Below are positions 10,901 through 20,639 of a stretch of DNA of 64,000 nt, piece by piece. The stretch comes from Arion vulgaris (Eukaryota; Mollusca; Gastropoda; Stylommatophora; Arionidae). The notes beneath the pieces are model-generated. The model was not told the DNA's origin. It worked only from the letters and a program-made list of their open reading frames with translations, and ran no database searches. How positions within the stretch are numbered: position 1 is the first letter of the stretch; every line of letters starts with the position of its first letter. Location of the stretch: NCBI GenBank assembly GCA_020796225.1, contig CM036761.1, positions 32,376,928 through 32,440,927 of the forward strand, written 5' to 3'. Made by a program: the position numbers and the translations under genes.

Positions 10901-13747
10901 GATACCTATATACTATCATTAATTTGGATAGAAATTTGTCCCAGTTCAGGTGGATGTGTGTTAACGGTGTTTAATGAGTTAGGTTGTAAACTTGTCTAAT
11001 ATGTCTCCACACTGTGTACTGTCCTCTTTGGTTCCTTTAAAGTTAGCATATGTCTGAAATATGATTCATGTTGCCGTATTAAACACTGAGGGATGTCTTC
11101 TGACTTGCCTCTTTTCTCATTTCCTGACCTATGTCTTCTAGTATAACTTTTAACACAGAAAGTCATAAATAATCACTTTAACTGCTGATTTATGTTTAGA
11201 TCTTAACTCCTTGTGAACCAAACGCCACACTATGTGCCTTTGGGTTGGGTGCCGCTTTACCAGGAGCCACACTAAAGGGCGTTTTTATTCTAAAAAAATG
11301 GCTTTCCTTGATCCACCAAGAGTTAATATATAACATTCCATAAAAATAATTCTTACTACACAAACAAAACCAAAACTAACAAATAAATTATGTACATATA
11401 TTTACAATCACAACACATAAAATATTGGGTATTTTGTGGTATTCTCATTGTGTTTATGAGAATACCAGCTATCACAACAAGCGAGGAATAATAGAGATAT
11501 TTACTAAAAATGAAAAGCAAATTGAACAGATTGATTTAACTTACAGACTTTAGCGCCTTGACCTTTCCTTTGAGTTCATCTTCCACCCTTTGATTCTCAT
11601 CTTCCAACATTTGAGAAGTATCTTGATACTGGTAGTTATTACTGCCATTTGCTGCAGTAAATTAATCAACAAACATAAAAGCTCTGACTAGACAGCAGCA
11701 ACACTATAAATTAAAAGTAACACTATTCTGTGAACTATACTAGAAGGAACTAAAAACTAAAATGAATCAAGGTACCATGTCCCTTTCATTTAGAGACAAA
11801 AGAGACAGCGGTTATAGTACTTGCAGAACAGTTTGTGCAATGATTCCGAATTTTCCTCACACTCAAAGCAGCTGGGTAGCCATTTTCAGTTGGGAGACGG
11901 AGAGTCAAATGTACCAGGAAAACAACGCTACATTGCTGTAACTATACAGCTTACCACCAGCGTGCTTCCTAATATGGCTTCCTAAAGACATTACTGAATC
12001 TCTAGGACAGATAGTAAAATAATTAATTTGTTACCATGTTTTAGCATGTGTTATATTTGCTCACTTACCAGTAATTTCTGGACATAATCAATAAGTGAAC
12101 TATGAATCTAAATGGGTTTACAGGCTAGGATATACTTCATCATTCCGGGTTACCCCATATGACTCACCCTCTCTGCATATTACCCCATATGACTCTACCG
12201 TTCTTGGCAGAAATGGCAAACCACCTAATGAGAGTGTTGCATCGAACTGGCGTGTTGGGCCGCAGGACACTGCTGGATTTGTTGAGGAGGAGATCGGAGC
12301 ACCTATGGACATGTCTGGGGTGCTATGATGATAGTCCTCAATAACTGATAACTGAGAATGTTGCATAAAGCATAAAATATGTAGCTCAAGAAAGAATCAT
12401 AAACATCTGGAAAAAATGCACATATAAACTGAATTGGCATTATCCAGATTGGAACCCAGTCTTCAGAACTCGAGGCCACAGATACCACCTACAAAAAACT
12501 ATGAATATGAATTTAAAACATTATCAAATTGTATACATAAGATTTAAAAATACAGAAACTCACTACCCCCAGTAGCGTAAGCCATTTTGAAGCATCATCA
12601 TCAAGGTGTGTGTATCCTTTATAGGACGTTGCTCTCTTTGCAGCACATCTGAAATTCACTCTGTCTCTTGCCAGTTCACCCACTTCATCGATGGTCATGT
12701 TCATCGTTTCTTTAATATCTTGTAGCCATCTTCTTCTTGGTCTGCCTCTGCGTCCTGGGACCCTGCCCTCTAGTATTGTTGTTTCCAGGCCATCGTGACG
12801 CTTGATGTGACCAAAGTATGTAATTTTTCTGTATAGTATGTTGTTTATCAGCCAATTCTCTTTAACATTTAGTTCCATATGAAGCATACATCATGCAATT
12901 AAACAATATGACATTAAATTTATAACTGAAACCCACTTGAGCATATATCAGCAGACAAAGTAACAAGGAAATGGAAATGTCCTGCAATAGTCTGGAATGA
13001 AAAGGAAATTGTTGAATAATAAACAGAGATGAATAAAATATTTCTGACAGGTAAAGTCGGTAAAGAGTGTCTAGAAACCAAATGAAATTCTGCTGAAAAC
13101 TAAAGTGGAGGGAAGGGCAAAGTTAAGGGAAAAAGGATAAGAGAAAGAGGCAACAATATATTTAGAAAAGAACAAAATATTGTAATGAAAGGACGAAAAA
13201 GAACAATTTGGCAGTCAATAAGGCACCAACATCAGAATCTTGATCACACTGCAAGGGCTATGTGAAGTATGTGAGATAATAATGATCTCAGAGATTGGAT
13301 ATCCATTGAGTTTGATTGATGCACAGCATACCTTTGTTTACTTATTTATAATTTTGGAAAATCAATCCAACTAAGAAATTAAATGGTTGAAATCAATTAA
13401 ATCCTTCGAGTCTGAGCATAATAATTTATAATAATATCGACCATCGAGACTCAGTACTGAGACTGAGTACGGACACTTTACAGAAACTAATTTACAATTT
13501 ACCGCAATATCATTATGACAAAAGTAATAACAATGCAGTAAATGACAGATCAAATGACAGTTCAATATTGTCAATAGCAGCAGAAACTTGAGTAAGAATG
13601 GGAATCAGAGAATCATGAATTGAATGTATTGTAAATAAACAGTAAACAGTTAACAACAATAACAAATTTTTAGTTTACAACAAAGTCAAAGATTTAAGTC
13701 TATTAAATTAATAAATATATTAATTTACCCATATACGAGCGTCTCAT
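7838..13747 (-). CDS. BET1: BET1 Golgi/ER SNARE, complete gene of four coding exons
   Basis: BET1 is a Qc-SNARE that pairs with syntaxin 5, membrin and Sec22 for vesicle fusion between ER and Golgi. The CDS joins 13747-13729, 11651-11545, 10546-10490 and 7993-7838, giving 112 residues (human 118). Residues 1-6 are MRRSYM. The SNARE helix runs from about LEDENQRVEDELKGKVKALK (22-41) through LSIDIGVEVREQN (43-55) to ILSKTMGRLK (71-80). The Gln in EQN sits where the family's zero-layer Gln is expected. A C-terminal anchor (about 89-108, WLYIALFALFVFF) ends IIKFR, like human IIKLR. All introns are GT/AG (GTAAAT, GTAAGT and GTACGT donors) and phases agree. Introns hold LINE, SINE and piggyBac-like debris. 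Transcript ends were not determined. Confidence 0.93.
8115..8250 (-). mobile_element. SINE family A, 3' fragment
   Basis: TTCTTCTTTTTCTTCGAACGC, CTCCATATGCTCC and GTTAACCACTC are the inverted 3' end and (GAA)n tail of family A. It lies in BET1 intron 3. Confidence 0.55.
8255..9045. other. BET1 intron 3, no gene seen
   Basis: AT-rich intron sequence with a (TTC)n run near 8919-8930. No element recognised. Confidence 0.4.
9049..9907. mobile_element. piggyBac-like end and related internal sequence
   Basis: TTAACCCTTTCGCCCTGT at 9049 looks like a piggyBac-type end at its TTAA target. Shortly inside is CCTCTGGACG, also found at the same depth in the piggyBac element at 18298. A TTAA at 9904-9907 preceded by CTTGGG is a weak candidate for the other end. 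Two blocks (about 9193-9320 and 9680-9875) recur inside the hAT at 59335-59455 and 61570-61757. No intact frame. Confidence 0.45.
9960..10225 (+). mobile_element. LINE 3' end (GTRGII family)
   Basis: Broken frames read [39 protein letters not shown] and EIERVAQDR, then the 3' end ATATAACGGTACGAGAGGAA with a short ATT tail. Copies at 36570, 49378, 54373 (minus) and 62000 share it. It lies in BET1 intron 3. Confidence 0.7.
10490..10546 (-). CDS. BET1: BET1 coding exon 3
   Basis: 57 bp (19 codons, phase 0) between TACTTTCTCCAG and GTACGT. It encodes LSIDIGVEVREQNTYLNKM, the centre of the SNARE helix. Confidence 0.93.
10673..10800 (-). repeat. Dispersed repeat with TCCTGTAAAGGATA end
   Basis: Same minus-strand 3' end as at 5275. 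Shared words include TGATTTTCTAG/TCGATTTTCTAG about 50 bp inside. The body is otherwise unrecognised. Confidence 0.35.
10801..11538. other. BET1 intron 2 and 3 sequence, nothing clear
   Basis: The stretch 10810-10895 has GGAGTTTGAACCATG, faintly tRNA-SINE-like, but no reliable boxes. The rest is AT-rich. Confidence 0.3.
11545..11651 (-). CDS. BET1: BET1 coding exon 2
   Basis: 107 bp between TTACTGCAG and GTAAGT. It encodes NGSNNYQYQDTSQ and the first half of the SNARE helix, ending KALKS exactly where the human protein reads TAIKS. Confidence 0.93.
12118..12225 (-). mobile_element. SINE family E, 3' fragment
   Basis: CATTCCGGGTTACCCCATATG and TTGGCAGAAATGGCAAACCAC match the inverted family E tail at 6880-6930. 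The ACCCCATATGACTC segment is duplicated in tandem. Confidence 0.5.
12226..12350 (+). mobile_element. LINE C-terminus (RNase H-type family), 3' end
   Basis: It reads RVLHRTGVLGRRTLLDLLRR followed by RSEHLWTCLGCYDDSPQ. This is the C-terminal segment after the RNase H domain in the LINEs seen, minus, at 15650-16030 and 16250-16560. Shorter copies are at 50985, 55085 and 56885. Confidence 0.6.
12590..12895 (-). mobile_element. LINE reverse transcriptase 3' fragment (HLDDD family)
   Basis: An open minus frame reads [51 protein letters not shown] and [13 protein letters not shown], the typical end of a non-LTR reverse transcriptase, with an ATGATGATG tail. A second copy is at 38450-38690. It lies in BET1 intron 1. 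Confidence 0.8.
12896..13720. other. BET1 intron 1, no gene seen
   Basis: AT-rich intron sequence. A purine-rich stretch at 12960-13270 looks like old transposon debris but is not identifiable. Confidence 0.3.
13729..13747 (-). CDS. BET1: BET1 coding exon 1 (19 bp)
   Basis: It holds ATG AGA CGC TCG TAT ATG plus one base, followed by the donor GTAAAT. The MRR start is the usual BET1 N-terminus. The single left-over G joins CA from exon 2 to make an Ala codon, so phase fits. The exon is short, but the start motif and phase make it convincing. A TATA-like TATAAAA lies 11 bp upstream of the ATG. Confidence 0.8.
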
Positions 13748-14810
13748 GACTGTGTTTTATATGTGGTCTCGTGGCTTCCAAAAAAATATAACTTATGGAC
13801 TCTGTATATCGAGAGTTGTATCAAAGTTATTGTTTAAAAACAATTTCTTATTTTTAACTTTACACAGATGATGTGGTGACGTGTGGTTTTCCCAAGCATC
13901 AATTCTGTTGACGTAGAGTTGCCATTTTAGAATGTTGATTTTAAGCCAGACAATACAAAACATGGCAAGAGACAAACCAAACAAATTAAAATCATCGAAA
14001 CATTTTGGAAAAATAGAACCAGCTCATTAATATTATTCTCAATGTAACCAGTGTACCATATTGAACAGAAAAACTTGTCAGTTGTACAGTTTGAGCATAT
14101 TTTCAGATACTTGAGATTTATTTGCAAAGCAGTCGTTTTTAATTGGTATGGGTTAACGCAAGTTAGAAGACAAAATATTCTCTCAACTATGATCTATCTA
14201 GTGTTATTATTAACTTATTAGATAAGTAAGAATATAAGCGGAAAGCTAAATAATTGAATGAATTATTTTCAAGTACATCAATATAATACTGATCACTGAT
14301 GTACACCCATCTTTCTTAAATGTATTTATTGTTTGAAATGACATAACGCACTTTGCTTAATTTATCTTTAAACGTAACTTGCAGGTATTGTGTGATTCCA
14401 GTTTCCACTTTTCTCTCAATTTTCACAATCTAAAATTTAGTTTGTGACCTTTTTTTAATGCAAGATTTCGGATTAAAAAAAAAAATTGAAATAAGCCAAT
14501 CTGGCAGACCAATGTGACGTTGACAGTATACGTGTCCCACAAAACGAGATAGAAATAACTCTGAATTAGAAGATTGCAGCAATATTTTTTTTTTCATAGG
14601 TGATTTTCTTCAACACTGGTTGTGGAACTCATAAAGTATCTTCACAGATTGAGTCCACTTCTCTTAACACCGCTTGAAACATAATGCATTGACAAATTTC
14701 CTCCAACCAAAACTGACTTAAGCAAGCCAGACCATTTAACCCCATTCTTGACCGTCCGCTACCTACTCTAGACCGTCCGCTACTTATCATAACGCCCGGA
14801 CTTCATTCCA
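13748..14810. other. BET1 5' flank, no gene seen
   Basis: Presumed 5' untranslated region, promoter and intergenic DNA. A CGTCCGCTAC-type 20-bp motif occurs twice at about 14745-14790. No CpG-rich promoter is evident. Confidence 0.35.
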
Positions 14811-14814
14811 GCGA

Positions 14815-14950
14815 CACACCGGGGATTCTCCGAAAGGAGTTAATTCTTATTTTTCATGTTTGTTGGCCTACACGCTCTGATATAACCAATAAAAGGTTCG
14901 CCTTAGGTTGAAAAGGGCGTGCCTCGGCTTAAAGAGGCTTTAATCCCCTA
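14815..14950 (+). repeat. Unclassified dispersed repeat, copy 1
   Basis: GGGGATTCTCCGAAAGGAGT, TTGTTGGCCTACACGCTCTG, CCAATAAAAGGTTCGCCTTA and GGGCGTGCCTCGGCTTAAAG recur, inverted and diverged, at 22485-22610. No frame or terminal repeats were found. Confidence 0.5.
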
Positions 14951-15299
14951 ATAAACAAACGAAACAAACACGCCGGCATCTGCAAGTCCCAACCACTTTC
15001 TACTCTTACTACATTTCCTCGTTTATATTATTGATGCCTTGCTTCGGACACTCTCAAGCTCTATCTTGGCCTGTAATGTAATTAACTATTTGTACCGATG
15101 CTAACAGTGATACCCTTTCTAAGGATATAAACTGTATTGTGTCCTCTCTGTCCTAATCTACGTCGCCTATTATCAAATATATCATGGACTTGCAATGATT
15201 TTCATTATAACCAGTGCAATGATATGACCCAATCAAATCCGTTTTACTGATTTCCCTCAACAATTCGACAACAAACAACTCTTTGCTAGTTTGTTAGTA

Positions 15300-15530
15300 A
15301 AACAGACAGTCAGTCAGTTAGATAGTAGTATGTCAGTCAGTTGGGTAGCTATATTATAGTTAGTTGGTTAGTTAGTTAGCTAGCTAGCTAATCAGCTAGT
15401 TAGTTAGCTAGGTAGTTAGATAGTTAGCTAGGATTAGTTAGTCAGTTAGTTAGTTGGTTGGTTGGTTAATTAGTCGGTTGGTCGTTCGTTCGGTCGGTCG
15501 GTCGCATCTATCTATCTATTTCCCTTGATC
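15300..15530. repeat. GTTA/GGTC tetranucleotide microsatellite
   Basis: A long run of GTTAGTTAG that passes through GCTA variants to GGTTGGTT, CGGTCGGTCG and finally CTATCTAT. Confidence 0.85.
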
Positions 15531-15649
15531 AATATCCTCGAACGTCGGACAAGTCCAAACGTGCTCTGCCCACCAATTCAACAATCATTCCTATGTTCCA
15601 GGCTCAAAGTCTCCAAGATAAAATAAACAGAAAGCTAGTCAATACTGAC

Positions 15650-16030
15650 ACATGAAAAACATTTATTATTAGTTACTGAACAAACGTCACAACACTCCGG
15701 GTGGACCCTTGGGTGATCAGTCTCTCCCAACATATGTCGAATGGTATGCATACTGATGGTTCATGTGGATCGCTGGTTAAACACACTCCTCTCTCTGCCC
15801 CTCAAGCATCCAGCTCTACTTTTTCAAACTTGTAATTACAAACTCCTTAAATTGTTGAATTGATTTAACGTCATTTTGAGTGTTCTCATACAACAGTAAG
15901 GCGCTAAAAGACCGAAGACCATCCCCGTTAACAATCTTAAACTCCACAATATTCGCCGCTTTCGATGCCAGCATTTCTGCTCTCTCGTTGTCGCGAACAC
16001 CCGCATCACCAGGATAGTAGAACAGGACGA
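15650..16030 (-). mobile_element. LINE RNase H/C-terminal fragment, copy 1
   Basis: On the minus strand one reads GDAGVRDNERAEMLASKAA, the end of an RNase H domain with the NERA signature, then a region ending LTSDPHEPSVCIPFDICWE-like sequence. Frames are broken. The next copy (16250-16560) overlaps it in content and lies directly upstream in the same orientation. Confidence 0.65.
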
Positions 16031-16249
16031 TTTAAAAAAAGAAGCATATTAGAACAAATTCTCATTCTGTACTTCAAAACAAGACATGATCCCATCTGTA
16101 GTCAAAATTAAAGTTTGGCAATTCAGACATGTTATTGCTGTTAAACAGATATACTGAGTCTAACTCTCTGTATGAGTGAAACAACACTGCGGTAACATAA
16201 ACCGGACACGAACCTCTGTGTGAGTTACACAAGACAATAAAGCTGTACA

Positions 16250-16560
16250 ATAGACTGTTATTGGTTATTTGCAGACACATAGTTGCTCAGTCTCCCTAAC
16301 AGATATCGAAGAGTATACATACTGATGGTTCCGGTGGCTCGCTGATTAAACACATCTCTCACTCTGCCCCTCAGGCATCCAGTTCTACCTGTACAACTTG
16401 TAAGTCCAAACTGCCTAAATCGCTTGATCGATTCAACATCTATTTTAGTGTTCTCATCCAACAGAGAGTAGCGAATGGATCGAAGAACATCCCCCTTATC
16501 CATCTTCAACTCCCAAACAATCGATGATGTTGATGCAAGTCTGTCCACTTGTAGGCACCA
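16250..16560 (-). mobile_element. LINE RNase H/C-terminal fragment, copy 2
   Basis: A 96-codon minus frame (16258-16548) reads MDRLASTSSIVWELKMDKGD, VLRSIRYSLLDENTKIDVES and GTISMYTLRYLLGRLSNYV. It matches copy 1 about 600 bp away and the plus fragment at 12226. Confidence 0.65.
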
Positions 16561-16947
16561 TTGAATATTTGAACAATGCTCTTATTTAACGAAAGGAAGG
16601 AAGGATTGTGTTCAAGTTATGTTATTTGGCACATATAATGTCTCTACCCAACATGCAGCAGGTGCATGAGCTTAACGAATTCACTATAAAATTGCCATAG
16701 ACAGCGCTCATTTGTCTGTTCTGATTGACTACATGCACTGACTGTGGACTGCTTAATAAGACTGTTGAATGCTCTTTAACCATTCAGTTTGTATCTTGTC
16801 TGCATCGAAGTATAGATATGTTTTTATTTCTAGTGATCTTTTTATTAGTGTTCTTAGTATGCAACAGAAGGAAAGCTTTGATATCAACTCTTAGCTGTCT
16901 TATTGCTGTACCCAATAGCGGGAAAGGCTTCAGGAGGCATCACATTT

Positions 16948-17122
16948 AACACATCCCGAGGTACTGTTAACACAGTACATATACTCAAATTGGAACGATA
17001 CAGAGAAGATTAGCATGGCCCTGCGCAAGGATGACACGCAAATTCATGAAGCGTTCCATGTTTTTTCTGCTCAAGAGTGAAAACTCGCAGCCCTGGTTAG
17101 AAGAAGAAGAACACATCCCGAG
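16948..17122 (+). mobile_element. U6 retro-chimera with target duplication
   Basis: AACACATCCCGAG is present at 16948-16960 and again at 17110-17122. Between them lie the U6 copy and a tail (17067-17109) reading CTGCTCAAGAGTGAAAACTC, then CAGCCCTGGTTAGAAGAAG. The tail resembles the (GAA)n ends of the local SINEs and of the retroposon at 59505. This matches LINE-mediated template switching from an RNA such as U6 to a LINE or SINE 3' end. Confidence 0.85.
16961..17066 (+). ncRNA. U6 snRNA-like copy (probable retro-chimera, not a canonical gene)
   Basis: U6 pairs with the 5' splice site and U2 in the spliceosome. The copy is nearly complete: ACATATACT, AATTGGAACGATACAGAGAA, GATTAGCATGGCCC and GACACGCAAATTC, then GCGTTCCATG and a T6 run. 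The ACAGAGA box and AGC triad are intact. The 5' stem-loop is altered (GTACTG/CAGTAC) but still pairs perfectly. One C of the usual CCCC run is missing. It is flanked by a 13-bp direct repeat and followed by a 43-bp foreign tail ending (AAG)n, so it was inserted by retroposition. No upstream PSE/TATA pair was recognised. Confidence 0.85.
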
Positions 17123-17129
17123 ATGGAGT

Positions 17130-17630
17130 CTCTAAGGCAACTACAGGCTGTTTACAAAGTAGATCTGACAAATTCTGCGACGGCTCTGATGCCAAGAGTA
17201 TTGGTTATTGACTTTCCCTTGGTAACATCAGAGACAAGGAGAAGGGAAACCGAGCAACAGATGATTCTTCATATTTCCTGCCTTGGCTTGTGAGGTTAAC
17301 TTTATAGTCTCTAATGGAGCTGCATAGTACTTTTTTTTTCCATCCTACCAACTCTATTGTCCGTCGAAATTGAAAAAGGTCTACTAAGTCTTAAGATTTG
17401 TATAGCACTGCCAGTGCTCTTGCCAACACTGTTCTTCAATAATTTCGGTCCAACATATTTTATCATTATTCTAATAATCTTCTGGGAGGTTTCGTTGTTA
17501 TAAACTGATATGTTTAGTATATAGCCTTTTTGAGCTTGTTATCATTAGAGTAGTTTAATATTTAGTTTTACCGACATATGAGTATAGTCTGAATTAACAT
17601 ATACTACGTGATATATCTTATGTGTCTTTA
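17130..17630. other. No gene seen
   Basis: Mixed-composition intergenic DNA with no recognisable element. Confidence 0.35.
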
Positions 17631-17631
17631 T

Positions 17632-17861
17632 CTGCTAAGGACGTGTATAGACACTTCTCACATTCACTGCTAATGACGAATTAACATGTCTGTTATTATC
17701 TCTTCTCCGTGGGCTAAAGACGTGTTAACAGGTTATATATTCCTGCTGTCACTGTTATTATGTTTATGTAATTGCTGCTACTTTCACGTTTATAACCTAG
17801 AAACAAAGAGTAGCTATTTTTAGCTCAGTCTTCGGAAAGTGTGTAGCAGTGAAAGGGTTAA
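17632..17861. mobile_element. TTAA-type MITE (CTGCTA family), copy 1
   Basis: It starts near CTGCTAAGGACGTGTATAG and ends GTGTAGCAGTGAAAGGGTTAA. Copy 2 at 39585-39810 shares ACCTAGAAACAAAGAGTAGC, TATTTTTAGCTCAG and GGGCTAAAGACGTGTTAACA. The TTAA at the end and the CCCTTTCACTGCTA terminus suggest a piggyBac-derived MITE. Confidence 0.6.
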
Positions 17862-18240
17862 CATTACTGTAAATCTGTTCAAAAAACAGTTTATCTAGTG
17901 TTTAATTTTTCTTTCAAACAGTTACTGGATTTACCTTTATACTCGTAATATGTGACAGTAATAAAACATAAACTATCTTAATATGTGCAATATAAAAGAT
18001 ATGTACCTATCATTATGTTGTTCTATCCCAATGTATATACAATGGAGTGTCAACAAGTTATCTTCATATTGTGTGCAAACAAAATATGTATAAATGGGAT
18101 TGAAACACGTAAAACCCATTTAAGCAGTCTTTCCCCATCATATTCAGTTCATGTACCGCATTAGGCCTACTTCAATGTCAGAGTTTAGGTGGTCAGATTG
18201 GTTTACATTTATCTTGTATTTTTTCATGGAGTTCATCTTT

Positions 18241-19260
18241 TTAATTTTGCTATTGTTTTCATCCTTATCGATTCTATATCTTCGATGTATTCTTTAACTG
18301 ATTCAGTACCAGGTTTTTTTCACCTCTGGACGGAATTATTTGTTTAGCTTCAAAATATTGCACACATACTTTAGTTAAATTAAAATATTGTTTCTAAATA
18401 TGATTTAAAGTTGAACTTATTATATATCAAATTAAAGATAAATGATTGTACTTTCATAAAATATTTATTGTATGCGAAAATATAATGTTGTGTTGACTGT
18501 GCATGACAAATATTAGCATGTAATAAAAAAATTAATTAAAATTGTGAGAACAAAAATCCAACTTACCAAGGGCCGTGAGGAACAATATGGCGAATAAGTC
18601 AGTGTAACTGCTCTCTTTATATAAGTAATCCATTTATGAATACACAAAAATTAAGAAAATATTGACGGAATATATGGTTTACTAACTGTTCGCAAATTAG
18701 CAACACGACCATCTGGAACCTGACTGGGCAACGCCCCTCTCGCAGCTGGTTGGGAAACACTACTAATATTATTTAAATTATTAATAATCGACGTATTTAA
18801 ATCACAAACTTCTGTGTCATCAGAATCAGAAGCTTCACTATCTTCACTATCAGTATATACATCTTCATGCAACCAATCTCGCGCTTCTGCAGCTGTAAAA
18901 CGTGCAGAACGAGCTGATAACAAACCATTTCTAGACTCTGAATTGTTAGACATTATTTTTTAATCACAGGGTAACTTGAAAACGAAAATTAAACTTGGTT
19001 TCACTTCTGATTCTAGTCAAAACCACGATGTTGTGATTTGGTTATCTTTAGTACTTCCTTTCTACTTAGTTTCCGGTTGATATAAAACTACAATCGGAGT
19101 GAAAATTAATAAAAACTCAACGCAATAGTAGCCGTCTTTTAAACGACGCTTGGGCCACGCAGATAAGAAATATGTGCACTACAGTGTTCCACGGGACTGA
19201 ATCAGTTAATGTTGCTATTGTTTTCATCCTTATCGATTTTATATCTTCGATGTATTCCTT
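18241..19260 (-). mobile_element. piggyBac element, internally deleted, with duplicated flank
   Basis: The element runs 18298-19205 between two TTAA targets (18294-18297, 19206-19209). Terminal repeats are CTGATTCAGTACC and, inverted, GGGACTGAATCAG (12 of 13 pair). It keeps only the N-terminal 100 codons of a transposase-like frame, so it is non-autonomous. Oddly, about 50 bp starting at TTAAT (18241-18294) is repeated immediately after the right TTAA (19206-19260) with two or three differences. Confidence 0.75.
18651..18953 (-). pseudogene. piggyBac-like transposase, N-terminal remnant
   Basis: The 100-codon frame begins MSNNSESRNGLLSARSARFT and continues AAEARDWLHEDVYTDSEDSE and ASDSDDTEVCD. 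An acidic, Ser/Asp-rich N-terminus of this sort is usual in piggyBac transposases. The DDE catalytic domain is absent; the frame ends at 18651, about 350 bp from the terminal repeat. Position between TTAA-flanked inverted repeats supports the assignment more than the protein does. Confidence 0.55.
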
Positions 19261-19504
19261 GTTGCACTTGACTTGTCTGCTATATTGTATTTGGTTATTT
19301 GTATGTGTACCTACTGACTACAGTTGCGTTATAGCGAATCACAGCTTTTTCTTTACTTTTTTTTGTAAGCTTTTGTTTGTCCATCTTGATTGTAATTTTT
19401 GGTCCACATGTTGACTGCTTGTGTGTGTTTATTTTTAATTCGGTGTATTAACCCATTCTGTATATATATGTATATACATATGACTTGCTTGACTTATTCG
19501 TATC

Positions 19505-19805
19505 CGATCCTTGCCAAGCATAGAAAGCCTCAACAGTTGTTCGTCACGTTTCTCGGTCTCTGGCTGTTTTCTTTATGGTCTCCAGGATTGTGGAGCGCTT
19601 TTCAGTTCCTCAAGAAGTATTCGTCCCCAGGTCTGTTTAGGACGTCCGATGTTCCGTTTTCCTGGGTTACACTCAAGTACTTGTCTAGTGAAACTCAACT
19701 GTGTCTTCCGTAGGATATGCCCGACCCATTGTCATTTTCTCCTCTTAATCTAGGTCGTCATGGATTCTAGTTCTGCTCTAATCCACAGATCTCTGTTTGC
19801 AACTG
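19505..19805 (-). mobile_element. LINE reverse transcriptase 3' fragment (LWIKTGQEP family)
   Basis: Inverted relative of 7185, 28215 and 51175: minus words include CACAGTTGAGTTTCACTAG, GGACGTCCTAAACAGACC and CTTCTTGAGGAACTG. A (TA)n run at 19816-19837 follows. Confidence 0.6.
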
Positions 19806-20067
19806 TGTCGTACTTATATATATATATATATATATATCTACATACATACACGTTATAATGGGTCATTCATCCATTATTATATTGTAAATGTAAATGACAA
19901 TTAGTTGAGCATTATTTCTGCATTTGTTTTGTGGTTTATAGAAAGTTAATTTAAAAAAAATTAAAACCATATTTTGAGAAGAACGTCACATTCATCCGTT
20001 TTCTGTCAGATAGCAAGAAAACGAGGAAAACTATAGTTCGACCTTAAATCTTTGTTTCCCCCGTGTG

Positions 20068-20320
20068 GTGCCAGGGCCTACAAAGGAAGCAAAGAATAGT
20101 ACCAGTGCGACCTTCAAGGCATGTCGTAAGAGGTGACTGATGTGGGACCTAGGGAAACTACCCTAGTAAATAAAAAGCATCGTAGAAATTGGATGTGATG
20201 GCCTACTTGTAGGCGCATGACTGGCACAATGTAAATCGCTCTTAGGCTCAGATCACATACAAATCACACAGAGTTATTAATAAGTGGTCGATATGGAGCG
20301 TTCGAAGAAGTAAAGATGAA
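20068..20320 (+). mobile_element. SINE family A, full length
   Basis: It starts near GTGGTGCCAGGGCCTACAAA and contains GTCGTAAGAGGTGACTGATG, CCCTAGTAAATAAAAAGC, GGCCTACTTGTAGGCGCATG and GATCACATACAAATCACAC, ending GATATGGAGCGTTCGAAGAA. No clear pol III A/B boxes were found, so the promoter class is unresolved. Confidence 0.75.
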
Positions 20321-20639
20321 ATCTTTGTTTGCTTACCTTTTCTTCTTCTTCTTTTTCTTCTTCGGCGATATCTGGTCGTGAGCTTGAGTTACCGTAGACC
20401 AAAACGTCAGCTTTATGAATGTTAGGTTTCACTAAATCTTAGTTTTCAGGTAAACTGTATGTGGCTACATCTTGTTTCTCATCTCACCCATGAATGGGAT
20501 AATCTTGCAGGACTTGGTCTGGTGTCTGTTCTGACTGCTGAGACTGACAGAAACTATTTGAATTATTTGTAATCTATGTAAGTGTCTATTAATTCTGCAG
20601 TGTCCGGTACGTAGACCTAATATAATGACCTGGTCTGTT

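Noticed and set aside
12118..12366. Overlapping open frames on both strands
   Set aside because: Explained by the SINE E tail joined to the RNase H-LINE end.
15300..15530. Telomere-like or recombination repeat
   Set aside because: The unit is a tetranucleotide GTTA, not a telomeric hexamer.
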